In this document: positions 29,301 through 37,429 of the stretch, one piece after another
How the letters are laid out: each line of letters begins with the position of its first letter
Position numbering within the stretch: position 1 is the first letter of the stretch
NCBI RefSeq assembly: GCF_000686025.1
Contig: NZ_JMLQ01000010.1
Coordinates: forward strand, 1 to 64,000
DNA from: Rhodococcus sp. UNC23MFCrub1.1
GTDB taxonomy: Bacteria; Actinomycetota; Actinomycetes; Mycobacteriales; Mycobacteriaceae
DNA length: 64,000 nucleotides
Direction: 5' to 3'
Notes under the pieces: model-generated
Databases searched by the model: none
What the model saw: only the letters and a program-made list of their open reading frames with translations
What the model was told of the DNA's origin: nothing
Position numbers and translations under genes: made by a program

Positions 29301-32300
29301 GGTCGGAGTGTCCGAACGTAGGGCGGCCAGCAGCGCTGCCCGGTCGAGCTTGCCACTGGGCCCGGTCGGCAGATCAGCCACCACGGCCAGCGTCGTCGGC
29401 ACCATGTGCTCGGGCAGACGGTCGGCCAGGTACGACCGCAGTGCGGCCTCGTCCACCGACCCCACCACGAAGGCGGCGATCTGCGCGGTCCCGCGGTCGG
29501 TGCGCACCACCGTGGCGGCCCGGTCGACGGACGGATGCGAGCGCAGCGCCGCGTCGATCTCACCGAGCTCGATACGGAAGCCCCGCACTTTGACCTGGGT
29601 GTCGGCGCGACCGAGGTAGTCCAGCGCCCCGTCGCGCCACCGCACGATGTCGCCGGTGCGGTAGAGCCTCTCCCCGTCCGGCCCGGCGACGAACCTGGTG
29701 GAGGTGAGACCGGGGCGGCGAAGATACCCGCGCGCCAGCTGCGGACCCGCCAGGTACAGCTCGCCCGGCACGTCCGGTCCCACCGGCGACAGCCACCCGT
29801 CGAGTACGCGGAACCCGACGGCGGGCATCGCAGATCCGATGGGCACCGCGTCGCCGGGGTGGTTCTGCACGCCCTGCGCGGCGGTGACGTCGACGGCCGC
29901 CTCGGTAGGGCCGTAGAGGTTGTCCAGGCGCACGTGTGGAAGCAGATCGCCGACGCGGCGCGCGGACTCTGCGGACAGTGCCTCCCCGCTGCAGACGATC
30001 ACGCGCAGCGACGTGCACGTCGCGACGTCCGGATCGGTGAGGAACGCGTCGAGCATCGAGGGGACGAAGTGCACCCAGGTGATCTGCTGCGCGCGGATCA
30101 CCTCGACGAGACGGGCGGTGTCGCGGTGCGCATCCGGGTCCGCGAGCACGAGCGTCGCTCCGGACACCAGCGGTCCGAAGAACTCGCTGACCGAGACGTC
30201 GAAACTGGAGGGCGTCTTCTGCAGCACTCGGGTGCCCACGGCGAGCGGAGTGTGATCGCGCATCCACTCGAGGCGGGGCACGATGGCGCTGTGCGGCACC
30301 ACCACTCCCTTGGGACGGCCGGTCGATCCCGAGGTGTAGATGACGTACGCGGCGTCGGCTGGGGCGGGCCCGGGTGCTGCCGTCGGCTCGGCCTCGAACG
30401 GTGCGAGATCGCCGCCGATCACCGCGGCGGGATGCGCGTCCTCGATCATGAAGGCCAGACGCTCGGCCGGGTACCCCGGATCGAGCGGCAGGTACGCCGC
30501 GCCCGACCGGACGACCGCGAGCAGTGCGACCACCAGATCGATCGAGCGCGGAAGCGCCACCGCCACCACCGATCCCGGACCGGCGCCACGCTCGCGAAGG
30601 CCGGCGGCGACCCGCTCGGCGCGCGAGTGCAGCTCGGCGTAGGTGAGGGACTCCTCGCCGTGGACGAGGGCGACGCCGTTCGGGGTGGTCCGGCGCTGCA
30701 CCTCGAGGAGATCCACCAGGGTGGTCGAACTGTCGGACGAGGGCGGGTCGACGACCGCCGGACGGTCCGTCGCCGTCACCGCGGACACCAGGGTGTCGGC
30801 CGGTGCGGTCGCGACCGCGACGACGGTGTCCAGCATCGACTGCGCCGTCGCTGCCGAGACCAGCGCCGCGTCGTACTTCAGCTCCAGCGTCAACCGATCG
30901 CCGGGGATCACCATGAGCGTCAACGGGTACGGCGAGTTCTCCTCCACCCGAATGCCCGTCAACGCGATGGTGCCGGACGGATCGGCGATGGCGGTGTCGC
31001 CCAACGGGTAGTTCTCCACCACGACCAGCGAGTCGAACAACGAGTCCACGCCCGCGACACGACGCAGAGTCGGCACGCCTACATGGTGGTGATCGAGCAG
31101 ATCGGCCTGCTCCTGCTGCCAGCGCTGTACCGCGGAGGCGACGGTGTCGTCCGCTCGCAGTCTCCATCGTGCCGGGATGGTGTCGATGAAGAGCCCCACC
31201 ATGGACTCGATACCCGCGACCGGTGCCGACCGTCCGGACACCGTCGACCCGAACACGACGTCACGTCGACCGGTGGCGCGTGCGAGCGCGAGACCCCAGG
31301 CCCCGTGCAGCAGGGAACCCTGCGTCACCGCGGCATCGCGCGCACGTCCCGACACCACGGCGGTGACGTCGGAGGAGAGGTCGACCCGCACGGATGCGGT
31401 ACCGCTGCCGGCGGCGCCGAACGCCGGGACGGGTACCGACTCGCGGACACCCGCGAGTGCGGCGCGCCAGACCCGTGCCGACGCGTCGATGTCGCGCTCG
31501 GCGAGGTGGCGGACCCACGCCGCGGGCGCGGTGACCGCCGGAAGAGCCGGAGTGTCCCCGTAGTGAGCGAGCATCTCGCGCAGCATGATCGGGATCGACC
31601 ATCCGTCCGCGACGATGTGGTGGATCGACTGCACGAGGGACGAGCGGGTCTCGTCGTGGCGGACGAGGGTGTAGCGCACCAGCGGAGCGGTGCCCAGATC
31701 CATGCCGGCACCGGCGTGCTCGGCCAGCACCTCGTCGACGGTGCTGTCGGACACGGTGAACGGGACATCGACGGTGCGGTGCACCACCTGGACCACGCGC
31801 CCGTCGGCGAGGGGTCGGAAGCTGGTGCGCAGCGATGCGTGTCGAGCCACCACGTGCTCGAGCGCGGTGCGGAGCACGGCACTGTCGACCGGGCCACTGA
31901 TCTCGACCACCTGCCCCACGACGTACGGGTCCGCACGACGACCGGCCTCCGGCCTACCCGCGTCCCCGAAGGTGCTGTGGAAGTAGATGCCGTCCTGCAC
32001 CGCGGTGAGGGGCAGGACGTCCTCGACGTCGTCCGGGAGCGCCGCGACGTCGTCCGCGCCGAGAGCGGCGAGCGGGAAGTCGGCGGGGGTTCGGCGAGCG
32101 CTCGACGCAGATCCGGCGACGCGGTCGAGTGCGGCGGTCCACGCATCCACGATGCTGTCGTCCACCACACCCGGCACCCAGCGCAGGGTCGAGACGAGCT
32201 GTCCCCCGGTCTCGATCACGTCGATCGTCAGCGCGTGCGCCGCAGGCTGATCAGGATCGGAGCCCCCGGTGACGGACACCCCCACGTCGGTACTGCGGCC

Positions 32301-35300
32301 GAGGTAGTTGAGCAGGACGCTCGGCGCCGCGGCCTCCGCCAGGGCGGGCTCGCGGCGCAGGTACCGCAGTGCGCCGTATCCGACGCCCGACGCAGGTGCC
32401 GAGCGCAGCGAGTCCCGAATCTGCAGCAGGACATCGGCGTCCGGGTCCGGACCGGTCGGTAGCGCGACGGGACGGACGGTCGTGAACCACCCGACGGTGC
32501 GCGTCAGATCGACCGCGGGGGCCTCGACGACCTCGACGTCGCGGCCGTGTCCCTCCACGTCCACGACCACCCACGGCGCCGAGTACCCGTCCCACGACGC
32601 GAGGGTGCGGGCGAGTGCTGCGAGGAGCACCTCGGTGGGCCCGGTGCGGTAGGCGGTGGCGACGTCGGTCAGCAGAGCCGCCGTGACGTCGGCGGGGGTG
32701 GTGACCGTGTGCGTCGCCGACAGTCGATCGGCCGCGGTGAGTGTGCGAGCACCGACAGTGTCGCTCGAGGTCGTCAGAACCTCACGCCACCAGGGTAGTT
32801 CGTGGTCGAAGTGGCCGGCGTCCGCAGCATCGGCGATCAGGCTCGCCCAGCGGCGGATCGACGTGGTGACCGGTGGCAGCGTGGGCGTGCGGCCCTCGAT
32901 CAGCGCACCCAGTGCCGTCAGTAGATCCCCGAGCAGGATGCGCCACGACACCCCGTCGACGACGAGATGGTGCACCGACAGAATCAGCGTGTCGGCCTCG
33001 AGAGACACGGCCACCATGCCGCCCGGCCGCATCGGATCGAGGCGGGCCACGGTGTCCGCGACGGAACCCGTGCCGAACTCGGGGGACACGGTGTCGGCCG
33101 GCACGGTCAGACCCTCGCTCCACACGGCACGCAGCGCCGGGTGGTGGGCGACGACGAGCTCGACGGCCGCACACACGAGTACAGGGTCGGTGCCCGGAGG
33201 CAATGCCACGGAGGCGGTCTGGTGGAACGCGGCGCCGATGCCGCCGTGCTCGAGTGTCCGCGCGACGATGGGCGTGGCCACCACCTCGCCGACAGGATCG
33301 TCGTCGACGGTCACCAGTTCCGCCGGAGCCGCGCCGGCGATCGCCTCGGCGGTACGCAGGGTGAAGACGTCGCGCGGGCCGATCGCCAGCCCTCGTTCGC
33401 GGGCCTGCGCGACCACCGTGATCGCCACGATGCTGTCGCCGCCCAGGGCGAAGAAGTCGTCCGTGACACCCACATTCTCCACACCGAGCGCCGACGCCAT
33501 CACCTCGCACAGCACGCGCTCCCGCTCGGTCCGCGGGGCCACGGCGTCGCCGCGCACCTGCTCCGGATCGGGCAGAGCCCGCCGATCGACCTTGCCGTTC
33601 GCGGTGGTGGGGAAGGCATCGAGCACCACGTAGGTGGACGGCACCATGTACTCGGGGAGGACGCGTGCACAGTGCGTGCGCAGCACCTCGGGTGTCAGCG
33701 CGGCGCCGTCCGGCACGATCCAGGCGGCGAGAAACGCCGCGCCCGCGCCGGTTCGGCGCACGTCGACGGCGGCGCGTCGCACACCGGGGCACGAGCCGAG
33801 CGCGGCTTCCACCTCCTCGAGCTCGAGGCGCATGCCGCGGATCTTGACCTGGTTGTCCACCCGGCCGAGGAAGTCGAGGGTGCCGTCCTCCGCCCAACGT
33901 GCGCGGTCGCCGGTGCGGTACAGCCGGGCGCCGGCGGGGCCGAACGGATCGGCCACGAAACGCGACGCGGTCATGTCCGGTGCGCCCACGTAGCCACGAC
34001 CGAGGAGGAACCCGCCCGCGTAGAGCTCTCCCCCGACGCCGACCGGCACCGGGCGCAGCAACGAATCGAGCACGTAGAGGCGCGTGTTCGGGTTGGGGCG
34101 GCCGATCGACGTGGCGATGCGAGGAGCGTCGCCCGTGTAGATCACATGGGACACACCGATGGTGGCCTCCGCGGGCCCGTACCCGTGGTACAACGTGGTG
34201 CCGAGTCGAGAGCGGAAGCGCGCGAACAACTCCGGAGTGAGCACCTCACCGCCGCACCACACGTGCCGCAGGCCGGACAACGATCCGTCCGTGTCGAGGG
34301 CCAGCAGCGCGTCGAGCATGGACGACACCAGGTACACGAAGGTGACGTGGCGCCGCGAGATGACATCCAGGAGATACAGACCGTCCCGCTCGCCCCCCGG
34401 TTCGGCGATCACGAGGGTGCCACCCGACAGCAACGGGAGCAGGATCTCGTTCACCGAGATGTCGAAGGACAACGGCGCCTTGAACAACGACGCGTCGCCC
34501 GGTCCGAAACCGAGCACCCGATCGCGCTGCCACACCATGCGGGCACAGATGGCCTCGTGGCGGATCATGGCACCCTTGGGCGTCCCGGTACTGCCGGAGG
34601 TGAAGATGACGTAGGCGAGCTGCGAGCCGTGCACCACGATGTCCGGTGCGGACGTCGGCCTGTCCCCGAACTTCCAGTCGTCGAGATCGACCGTCCACCG
34701 GCCCTTCTCGTGGCCCGCACCGGTGAGAACGACGCGGGTGTCCGCATCCTGCTGCACCCGCTCGCGGCGATCCGCCGGCCAGTCCGGATCGAGCGGGACG
34801 AACGCACCGCCCGCGACCATCGCGGCCAGCACTCCCACGACCATCTCGATCGAGCGCGGCATCGACACGGCCACGACACCCTCGCGGGGCAGGCCCGCGT
34901 CGAGAAGTGCATGAGCGAGCTGGTGCACCCGCTGCGAGAGCTCGGTGAAGGTGAGCGTCCGCTCGCCCAGTACCACGGCCACCGCATCGGGGGTGGCGGC
35001 GACCTGCGCCGCGAACAGAGCGGGCACCGACGTCGACACGGACGGTTCCGCGGTGTCGTTGAAGGTGTGCAGTAGGCGATCGAGATCGGGCTCCGACATC
35101 GTCGACAGGGAGGACAGTGTCCGATCCGGCTGCGCGAGAACCTGATCGAGCACCCACTCGAAGCGGTCCCGGTGGCCGATCAGCGCGTCGTGCGCACCGG
35201 GGCGCGAGCGCAGGTCGAAGACCAGCGGCTCGTCGTCCCGGCCGCCGGTGACGGTGACGTCGAGATCGCGCACCGGTCCGGTCTGGAGGCTGTGCATGTG

Positions 35301-36422
35301 CGCCGGCGAACCGCCGATGTCGATGCCGTGCTCCACCATGAGGACGTTGATGCCCGGCCCGTGCACCATGCGGTCGCCGGAGTCCCGCAGCTCCCGAGCG
35401 ATGTCCTCCCCGCGGAAGCGCCCGTGCCGGACCGCGCCGATCGATGCCCGCTGCAGTTCCCGCGCGACGTCGGCCACCGTCATCGACGGCGAGAGTCGCA
35501 GTCGCACGGGAAGGATGGTCGACGCCATGAACGGCGTCGTCCGCGCACGACGGCCCACGCGGGCGGTCGACGGCAGTGAGACGACGAGATCGTGACGGCC
35601 GGTGACCGCGGACAGGTACGCGATCCACACCGCCGGCGCGAGGCGGGTGCGTCGGATGTCCTCCGTCTCGGCGACGTCGTACAGCGGGGTGAGGCGGTCG
35701 ATCGGCACTGAGACCCGCTCGGTGACCGCGGACCCCGTGTCGGGCACGTCGGGCAGCAGCACCGGCGGCTCGGGGGCGTCGGCCATCTGGTCGAGCCAGT
35801 AGTCGCGGTCGCGACGGAAACCCTCGGACGCGCGGTACTCCGCATCGGCCACCACCAGCGGCTCGAGAGCCCACGCGGATACGGTGGGACGAGCGGCATC
35901 CGGCCTGCCCGCGGGTGCGACTCCCCGATCAGGATCCGCATAGCGCGCGCGGACCTCGTTGAAGATGATCGACATGCCGAAGCCGTCGACGATGCCGTGG
36001 TGATACCTCTGGTGCCAGAGCACGTGCTCGTCCCCGAGGCGGAGAAGCGCCGTCGCGAAGAGATCGCGGGCGCCGCTGGTGTCCGCCGACGCGATGTCGC
36101 GCGCGATCCAGGCCTTCGCCTCGGCCATCGGGTCGGCAGCCGCGCGTAGGTCGACGACCCCGACCGACCACTCGTCGTCACTGCGGTACTGCACGGGCTC
36201 GGGACCGGAGAAGTCGAATCGCACGTGCAGCGCGTCCGCGTCGGCGATGACCGACCGGATGACGTCACACGCACGGTCGAGGTCGAGCGGGCCGGTGATC
36301 TCGACGAGCAGCGAGATGACGAAGTCGGTGCGGTCACCCAGCAGGTGCTGCGCGGTCCAGACCTCCGTCTGAGCAGCGGTCAACGGCAGCACAGCGGTGG
36401 TGACGACAGATCCCCGAGACAT
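20316..36422 (-). CDS. Four-module nonribosomal peptide synthetase for a hydroxamate siderophore
   Basis: 5368 residues. Approximate domains: C1 10-430, A1 450-945, T1 960-1030, E1 1040-1480, C2 1485-1900, A2 1930-2350, T2 2375-2445, E2 2460-2910, C3 2920-3350, A3 3375-3840, T3 3860-3925, C4 3935-4370, A4 4390-4860, T4 4885-4955, terminal C5 4960-5368. There is no thioesterase. T1 and T2 carry GGDS, as usual before epimerases; T3 and T4 carry GGHS. My alignment to GrsA gives adenylation codes DINYWGGIGK (formyl-hydroxyornithine), DVSHVSLVDK (serine-like), DMENLGLINK (hydroxyornithine) and DVFILGAVNK (unassigned, perhaps an acylated hydroxyornithine). C1 and C2 have intact HHxxxDG. C3 reads QFLVWDG, C4 HHITTDE and C5 HYWAVDE. 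The layout equals that of erythrochelin-type synthetases, where the last C domain closes a diketopiperazine. The start lies inside an IdeR-like box. Confidence 0.93.
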   Translation of the reverse strand: MSRGSVVTTAVLPLTAAQTEVWTAQHLLGDRTDFVISLLVEITGPLDLDRACDVIRSVIADADALHVRFDFSGPEPVQYRSDDEWSVGVVDLRAAADPMAEAKAWIARDIASADTSGARDLFATALLRLGDEHVLWHQRYHHGIVDGFGMSIIFNEVRARYADPDRGVAPAGRPDAARPTVSAWALEPLVVADAEYRASEGFRRDRDYWLDQMADAPEPPVLLPDVPDTGSAVTERVSVPIDRLTPLYDVAETEDIRRTRLAPAVWIAYLSAVTGRHDLVVSLPSTARVGRRARTTPFMASTILPVRLRLSPSMTVADVARELQRASIGAVRHGRFRGEDIARELRDSGDRMVHGPGINVLMVEHGIDIGGSPAHMHSLQTGPVRDLDVTVTGGRDDEPLVFDLRSRPGAHDALIGHRDRFEWVLDQVLAQPDRTLSSLSTMSEPDLDRLLHTFNDTAEPSVSTSVPALFAAQVAATPDAVAVVLGERTLTFTELSQRVHQLAHALLDAGLPREGVVAVSMPRSIEMVVGVLAAMVAGGAFVPLDPDWPADRRERVQQDADTRVVLTGAGHEKGRWTVDLDDWKFGDRPTSAPDIVVHGSQLAYVIFTSGSTGTPKGAMIRHEAICARMVWQRDRVLGFGPGDASLFKAPLSFDISVNEILLPLLSGGTLVIAEPGGERDGLYLLDVISRRHVTFVYLVSSMLDALLALDTDGSLSGLRHVWCGGEVLTPELFARFRSRLGTTLYHGYGPAEATIGVSHVIYTGDAPRIATSIGRPNPNTRLYVLDSLLRPVPVGVGGELYAGGFLLGRGYVGAPDMTASRFVADPFGPAGARLYRTGDRARWAEDGTLDFLGRVDNQVKIRGMRLELEEVEAALGSCPGVRRAAVDVRRTGAGAAFLAAWIVPDGAALTPEVLRTHCARVLPEYMVPSTYVVLDAFPTTANGKVDRRALPDPEQVRGDAVAPRTERERVLCEVMASALGVENVGVTDDFFALGGDSIVAITVVAQARERGLAIGPRDVFTLRTAEAIAGAAPAELVTVDDDPVGEVVATPIVARTLEHGGIGAAFHQTASVALPPGTDPVLVCAAVELVVAHHPALRAVWSEGLTVPADTVSPEFGTGSVADTVARLDPMRPGGMVAVSLEADTLILSVHHLVVDGVSWRILLGDLLTALGALIEGRTPTLPPVTTSIRRWASLIADAADAGHFDHELPWWREVLTTSSDTVGARTLTAADRLSATHTVTTPADVTAALLTDVATAYRTGPTEVLLAALARTLASWDGYSAPWVVVDVEGHGRDVEVVEAPAVDLTRTVGWFTTVRPVALPTGPDPDADVLLQIRDSLRSAPASGVGYGALRYLRREPALAEAAAPSVLLNYLGRSTDVGVSVTGGSDPDQPAAHALTIDVIETGGQLVSTLRWVPGVVDDSIVDAWTAALDRVAGSASSARRTPADFPLAALGADDVAALPDDVEDVLPLTAVQDGIYFHSTFGDAGRPEAGRRADPYVVGQVVEISGPVDSAVLRTALEHVVARHASLRTSFRPLADGRVVQVVHRTVDVPFTVSDSTVDEVLAEHAGAGMDLGTAPLVRYTLVRHDETRSSLVQSIHHIVADGWSIPIMLREMLAHYGDTPALPAVTAPAAWVRHLAERDIDASARVWRAALAGVRESVPVPAFGAAGSGTASVRVDLSSDVTAVVSGRARDAAVTQGSLLHGAWGLALARATGRRDVVFGSTVSGRSAPVAGIESMVGLFIDTIPARWRLRADDTVASAVQRWQQEQADLLDHHHVGVPTLRRVAGVDSLFDSLVVVENYPLGDTAIADPSGTIALTGIRVEENSPYPLTLMVIPGDRLTLELKYDAALVSAATAQSMLDTVVAVATAPADTLVSAVTATDRPAVVDPPSSDSSTTLVDLLEVQRRTTPNGVALVHGEESLTYAELHSRAERVAAGLRERGAGPGSVVAVALPRSIDLVVALLAVVRSGAAYLPLDPGYPAERLAFMIEDAHPAAVIGGDLAPFEAEPTAAPGPAPADAAYVIYTSGSTGRPKGVVVPHSAIVPRLEWMRDHTPLAVGTRVLQKTPSSFDVSVSEFFGPLVSGATLVLADPDAHRDTARLVEVIRAQQITWVHFVPSMLDAFLTDPDVATCTSLRVIVCSGEALSAESARRVGDLLPHVRLDNLYGPTEAAVDVTAAQGVQNHPGDAVPIGSAMPAVGFRVLDGWLSPVGPDVPGELYLAGPQLARGYLRRPGLTSTRFVAGPDGERLYRTGDIVRWRDGALDYLGRADTQVKVRGFRIELGEIDAALRSHPSVDRAATVVRTDRGTAQIAAFVVGSVDEAALRSYLADRLPEHMVPTTLAVVADLPTGPSGKLDRAALLAALRSDTPTTTETESGPVALLCTHFHTVLGGAAVGEDDDFFARGGDSILAIRLVNLARGSGLEISARDVFEKRTPRALAEVARVESPQAATVAESGVGEVRPLPVVHRLSEWSGSNDRFNQSLLLVVPAPVEETTPQRTVDALVQHHDSLRLVLTRHLRGVWTTAVRPEASVTVHRVHAVDLDESAFADLVARESDAATDRLAPEAGAVLEVVWFDRGSEPGRLLLVAHHLVVDGVSWGILVEDLALAWIAHDSGQTPTLDRVRTSLREYGRLLDESAHSPARLAELDHWTAVTAPGGALTPADTDHAVVGQGDVRTVDVSSEVTAEVLGSVPALVRGDVTDVVAAALRLALTRWSVDRDVLVDLERHGRSDAADLSRTTGWFTSIAPVRLRPGTDPVAVLAETKEALRAAPDGGLGYGLLRYGNARTAALLARGEQSQILLNYLGRVPAAGSAPFDRAPETVRTDPDADMGGPYRLVINAHVTDGAQPTLSAQFAWSSAHLSSEAVTSLTGEFRTALGDLAEAARTHDGPPILTPSDVPLVDLTPDELTALTAQGSVETVWPLTPLQEGLVFESLSAGERDIYTAQFALDFDHRLDLDRLRNAVAGLQRRHPQLRAGFTQTAAGVPVQVVSSSCEVPVREAHAGDDDEAERWMQEDRDTPFDLSTPPLWRVLVLHLDGGRDRLVINRQFLVWDGWSNGVVVGELLARYENPGLPAPADTAFERYLTWLAERDRVVARTAWATAMAGLDEPTLVAHRAAPPVGIPLRRRDELDASTTAALVAATRQRGVTLNAVVTAALALAISSATGRTDVVFGITVAGRPPEVEGLDTAPGMFLSTVPVRTVLDPRESVDALVRRVQGDRVEAMEFDHLGLAEIIEVSPHRTLFDTLCVVQNFVSEDSAASLNAAHGVAGTDSIDHTNYPLTVVVTPGARIAVTVEYRPEAIDVERVDLIADEFTRLVAGFATEGSRSVLPALPRLDRQVDEVPDLTVTEMLLRTAQKDPDAIALVAGSEHLTYAGLAGRVEGLARVLLGRGAGPETVVALALPRGLDMVVALFAVLRTGAAYLPLELDHPDARIHALLDDARPLCTVTTDAVGRRLSGRDGIVVLEPLRDESPLTAAELGVFAPGTPHRLDHPAYVIYTSGSTGTPKGVVTPYRGLTNMQLNHRSAIFDPVVDAAHGRTLRIAHTVSFAFDMSWEELLWLVEGHEVHVADEVLRRDANALVRYIDEERIDVINVTPTYASLLLETGLLDGHRPALVLLGGEAVGDDVWSALRSTDGVLGYNLYGPTEYTINTLGAGTDESETPTVGLPIRATEAHVLDGWLRPVPDGVAGELYIAGAGLARGYAGRFGLTADRFVADPFGTGERMYRTGDLVRRRVGTGLIDYLGRTDDQVKIRGHRVELGEVASVVSSVAGVRRAAVVTSTGPGGLARLIAYVDTDADAESVRAACAVVLPDYMVPTVVLVSSFPMTVNGKLDVAALPAPDESAVDAVPPRTEVERVLCNVFDDVLGRRGTGIHDDFFDLGGHSLLATRVVGRARTALGTELSVRDLFAAPTVAGLAALVGSRGDDARPALRRYDRPDVVPMSAAQQRLWLLHQLDPDSAAYNFPIVLPLPEQVDEDAFRLALADVVERHESLRTVFGDADGVLAQHVLTTASPELFVHEGDAAAVVAEMTARPFDLRREIPIRAALIRNEDTSCVVVLVLHHITTDEWSDRPLLADLMAAYSARLSGDTDARPPLPVQYADYTLWQADLLGDAADPESLAGRQLAYWQSALAGAPDEIELATDRPRPPRPSHRGSVVRRTVDPETVRALRTLARSLDASVFMTLHAASAVLLHRITGSDDIVLGAPVAGRGEEGLDQLVGFFVNTLVLRTAVDGRSTLQRAVEEARSVDLEAFAHADVPFDAVVARVAPERSMSRNPLFQVMISHHTGPLGDGDAALMTPAKFDLVFNYTEDLTSDRLVLELEYAEDLFDASTAEAVTARQLAVLDALATDATAVVDDVDIFLPTERDDVLRRFNDTARAVPEESLFESYLRWVETTPDAIAVVDEITTWTYADLHEHVLDIAAELQRRGVGPEAVVAVAVPRSVWTIAATMGVLAVGAAYLPLDLKHPADRLEYMVTDSGATLALTSAAATAQVPSAAEHVLVEDIPPSTGVELARPASLELAAYVIYTSGSTGRPKGVVVPHEGISSLVATAEDRMRLTTGSVVLQFASVGFDVAVFELAMALCTGSRLVIVPDDARVAGPELTDFCAEHGVTHAIIPPSLMAALPPGCALPEGCTVLVGTETVPPAVISAWSEHLNLLAAYGLTEATVNNTLWQARPGWTSSVPIGVPDPNERAYVLDDRLRPVPVGVSGELYIAGRGLARGYLGQPGLSAHRFVPDVAAPSGRMYRTGDRARWRADGNLDFLGRVDDQIKVRGFRIEPGEIMAAMASFDGVDQTAVVVHESSEVSRLVGYVTGRDDLTGAAVRTHAATVLPDYMVPTLVVVVDGTLPLTPNGKLDRAALPQPEWSSVVGGRAPTTDVERALVRSAAAVLGLDELGTDDDFFALGGHSMAAMQWVSAVRAELDVDISVRDVFEASTVRALAERLADRGGHEGPHLTAHPDRPDVVPLSPMQETRLQNGHVVQADHALVLELPDVDAAVLAAAVRDVAERHEPLHSVLVPGEGSALGDPVALETVDVGADDIRRRAYEIAQEPLDLTQRPGLRIMLLQNDSRERIVLLVMHYWAVDEWSVVPLLTDLMHAAQARSGAGAPEFTPLPLRYGDVARWAVARRDADDSAITSWRETLDGVPSRVSLPIALGESGSDAVAIDIDVDVVRALRTIEGAGLVSVLHAAFALALTDLGAGEDLAIATMVAGRDDESTHAMVGAFADVVPIRTRTGSDLATVARRVQAETVAALSRSGPSYVDIVEGAGVPEMHRPQFLVVHHHVADLGDAGAALLPIPVGRPWADLTLSVHESESDHDAALFAQLQFAAGADRGTIGRFVERLTLHLRSVVEG

Positions 36423-36440
36423 GAACGTAGGCTAACCTAA
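36422..36440 (-). promoter_or_regulatory. IdeR/DtxR-type iron box at the NRPS start
   Basis: Reads TTAGGTTAGCCTACGTTCA on the minus strand. The left half is a perfect match to TTAGGTTAG and the right half is partial. It ends on the NRPS start codon, so IdeR binding would block initiation directly. Either the mRNA is leaderless or translation starts slightly downstream. Confidence 0.7.
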
Positions 36441-36453
36441 CGCTCGCCCGGCG

Positions 36454-37266
36454 TTACTCGCGGAGGAACGTGAGAATCGCTTGATTGACCTCGTCGGGCT
36501 TCTCCAGGTATCCGTAGTGCCCCGCGTCGGCGATCTCGACGTAGCGACCGCCCGGAACCAGGTCGGCCACCTCGCGCGAGAGGTAGGCGGGAATCATCCG
36601 GTCGTCGGCGAAGCCCATGGCCAGGCACGGCACCGTGATGTCGCGGTACGCGGACCGGCGGTCGAACGACTCGTCCAGAGAGAGCTGGGCACGCTGGCCC
36701 GGGGTCAGCGGCTGCACGGAGAACTCGAACAGGTCGAGCCAGTCCCGTGCCTTCGCGGGGTCGGCGAGCGACGCGGGAGAGAGGTTCAGGGCCGCCGTCA
36801 CCGCGGCCGCGTACTTCGGCGGCAGCGTCGCCGAGCTGTCAGCCAGCTCGCGCTCGCCGGCGCCGAGCACCTTCTGGAACTCGTCGAGCCGGGCGTGACC
36901 GGCCGCGAAGATCGCTCGCGACACCAGGTCGGGCCTGGTCAAGGCCAGTTCCTGCGCCACGCGCGCACCCATCGACGTGCCCACGACGGCTGCCTTCTCG
37001 TCGGGGCCGGACCGCAGGTACTCGATGAGCGCCGCGGTGTCCGCGACCAGATCGTCCATCGTCATGCCGCCCGCGCACTCGTCGGTCGGGGCGATGCCGC
37101 GGTTGTCGAAGGTGCACACTCGGAATCCCGCGGCCGTGAGCGCCGGCACCTGATGCAGCTGCCACACCCGGCCGGGGCTGCCCGTCCCCATGACCATCAC
37201 GACGAGCGGACCCTTGCCCGTCACGGTGTAGTTGAGGCGGATGCCGTTGATGGTGCCGATGGGCAT
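36454..37266 (-). CDS. Alpha/beta hydrolase
   Basis: 270-residue soluble alpha/beta hydrolase. The nucleophile elbow reads GTSMGA (Ser near residue 97), the oxyanion-region segment is MGTGSPGRVW, and the C-terminal catalytic His is in DAGHYGYLEKP, with FADDRMIP supplying the likely acid region. It lies 31 bases upstream of the NRPS on the same strand, with the iron box in between. It could be a type II thioesterase-like editing enzyme, a ferri-siderophore esterase, or unrelated. The predicted product has amide rather than ester linkages, which argues against an esterase role. There is no signal peptide. Confidence 0.82.
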   Translation of the reverse strand: MPIGTINGIRLNYTVTGKGPLVVMVMGTGSPGRVWQLHQVPALTAAGFRVCTFDNRGIAPTDECAGGMTMDDLVADTAALIEYLRSGPDEKAAVVGTSMGARVAQELALTRPDLVSRAIFAAGHARLDEFQKVLGAGERELADSSATLPPKYAAAVTAALNLSPASLADPAKARDWLDLFEFSVQPLTPGQRAQLSLDESFDRRSAYRDITVPCLAMGFADDRMIPAYLSREVADLVPGGRYVEIADAGHYGYLEKPDEVNQAILTFLRE

Positions 37267-37429
37267 GGCGGATGTCCTTCTTCCGATACGACAGCTGTTC
37301 GGGGCAGACGCTACCGGTCACGGTGCGCGTCCGGTTTTGCCGGGAACGAGCGCGAACTCGTAGAGTTCAGGTACGCGAGTGCGCCCCACCGGGCTGCACC
37401 ACCACATCGTTCGACCCCAGGAGACCCGC

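Noticed and set aside
29406-32462. 1018-codon open frame antisense to the NRPS, and other long antisense frames at 22761-24359, 26094-28532 and 32967-35075
   Set aside because: All are Arg/His/Gly/Val-rich shadows of conserved NRPS domains with intact motifs on the minus strand.
20316-36422. Possibility that the NRPS frame contains fused or frameshifted genes
   Set aside because: Domain order, linkers and core motifs continue without a break through all 5368 codons.
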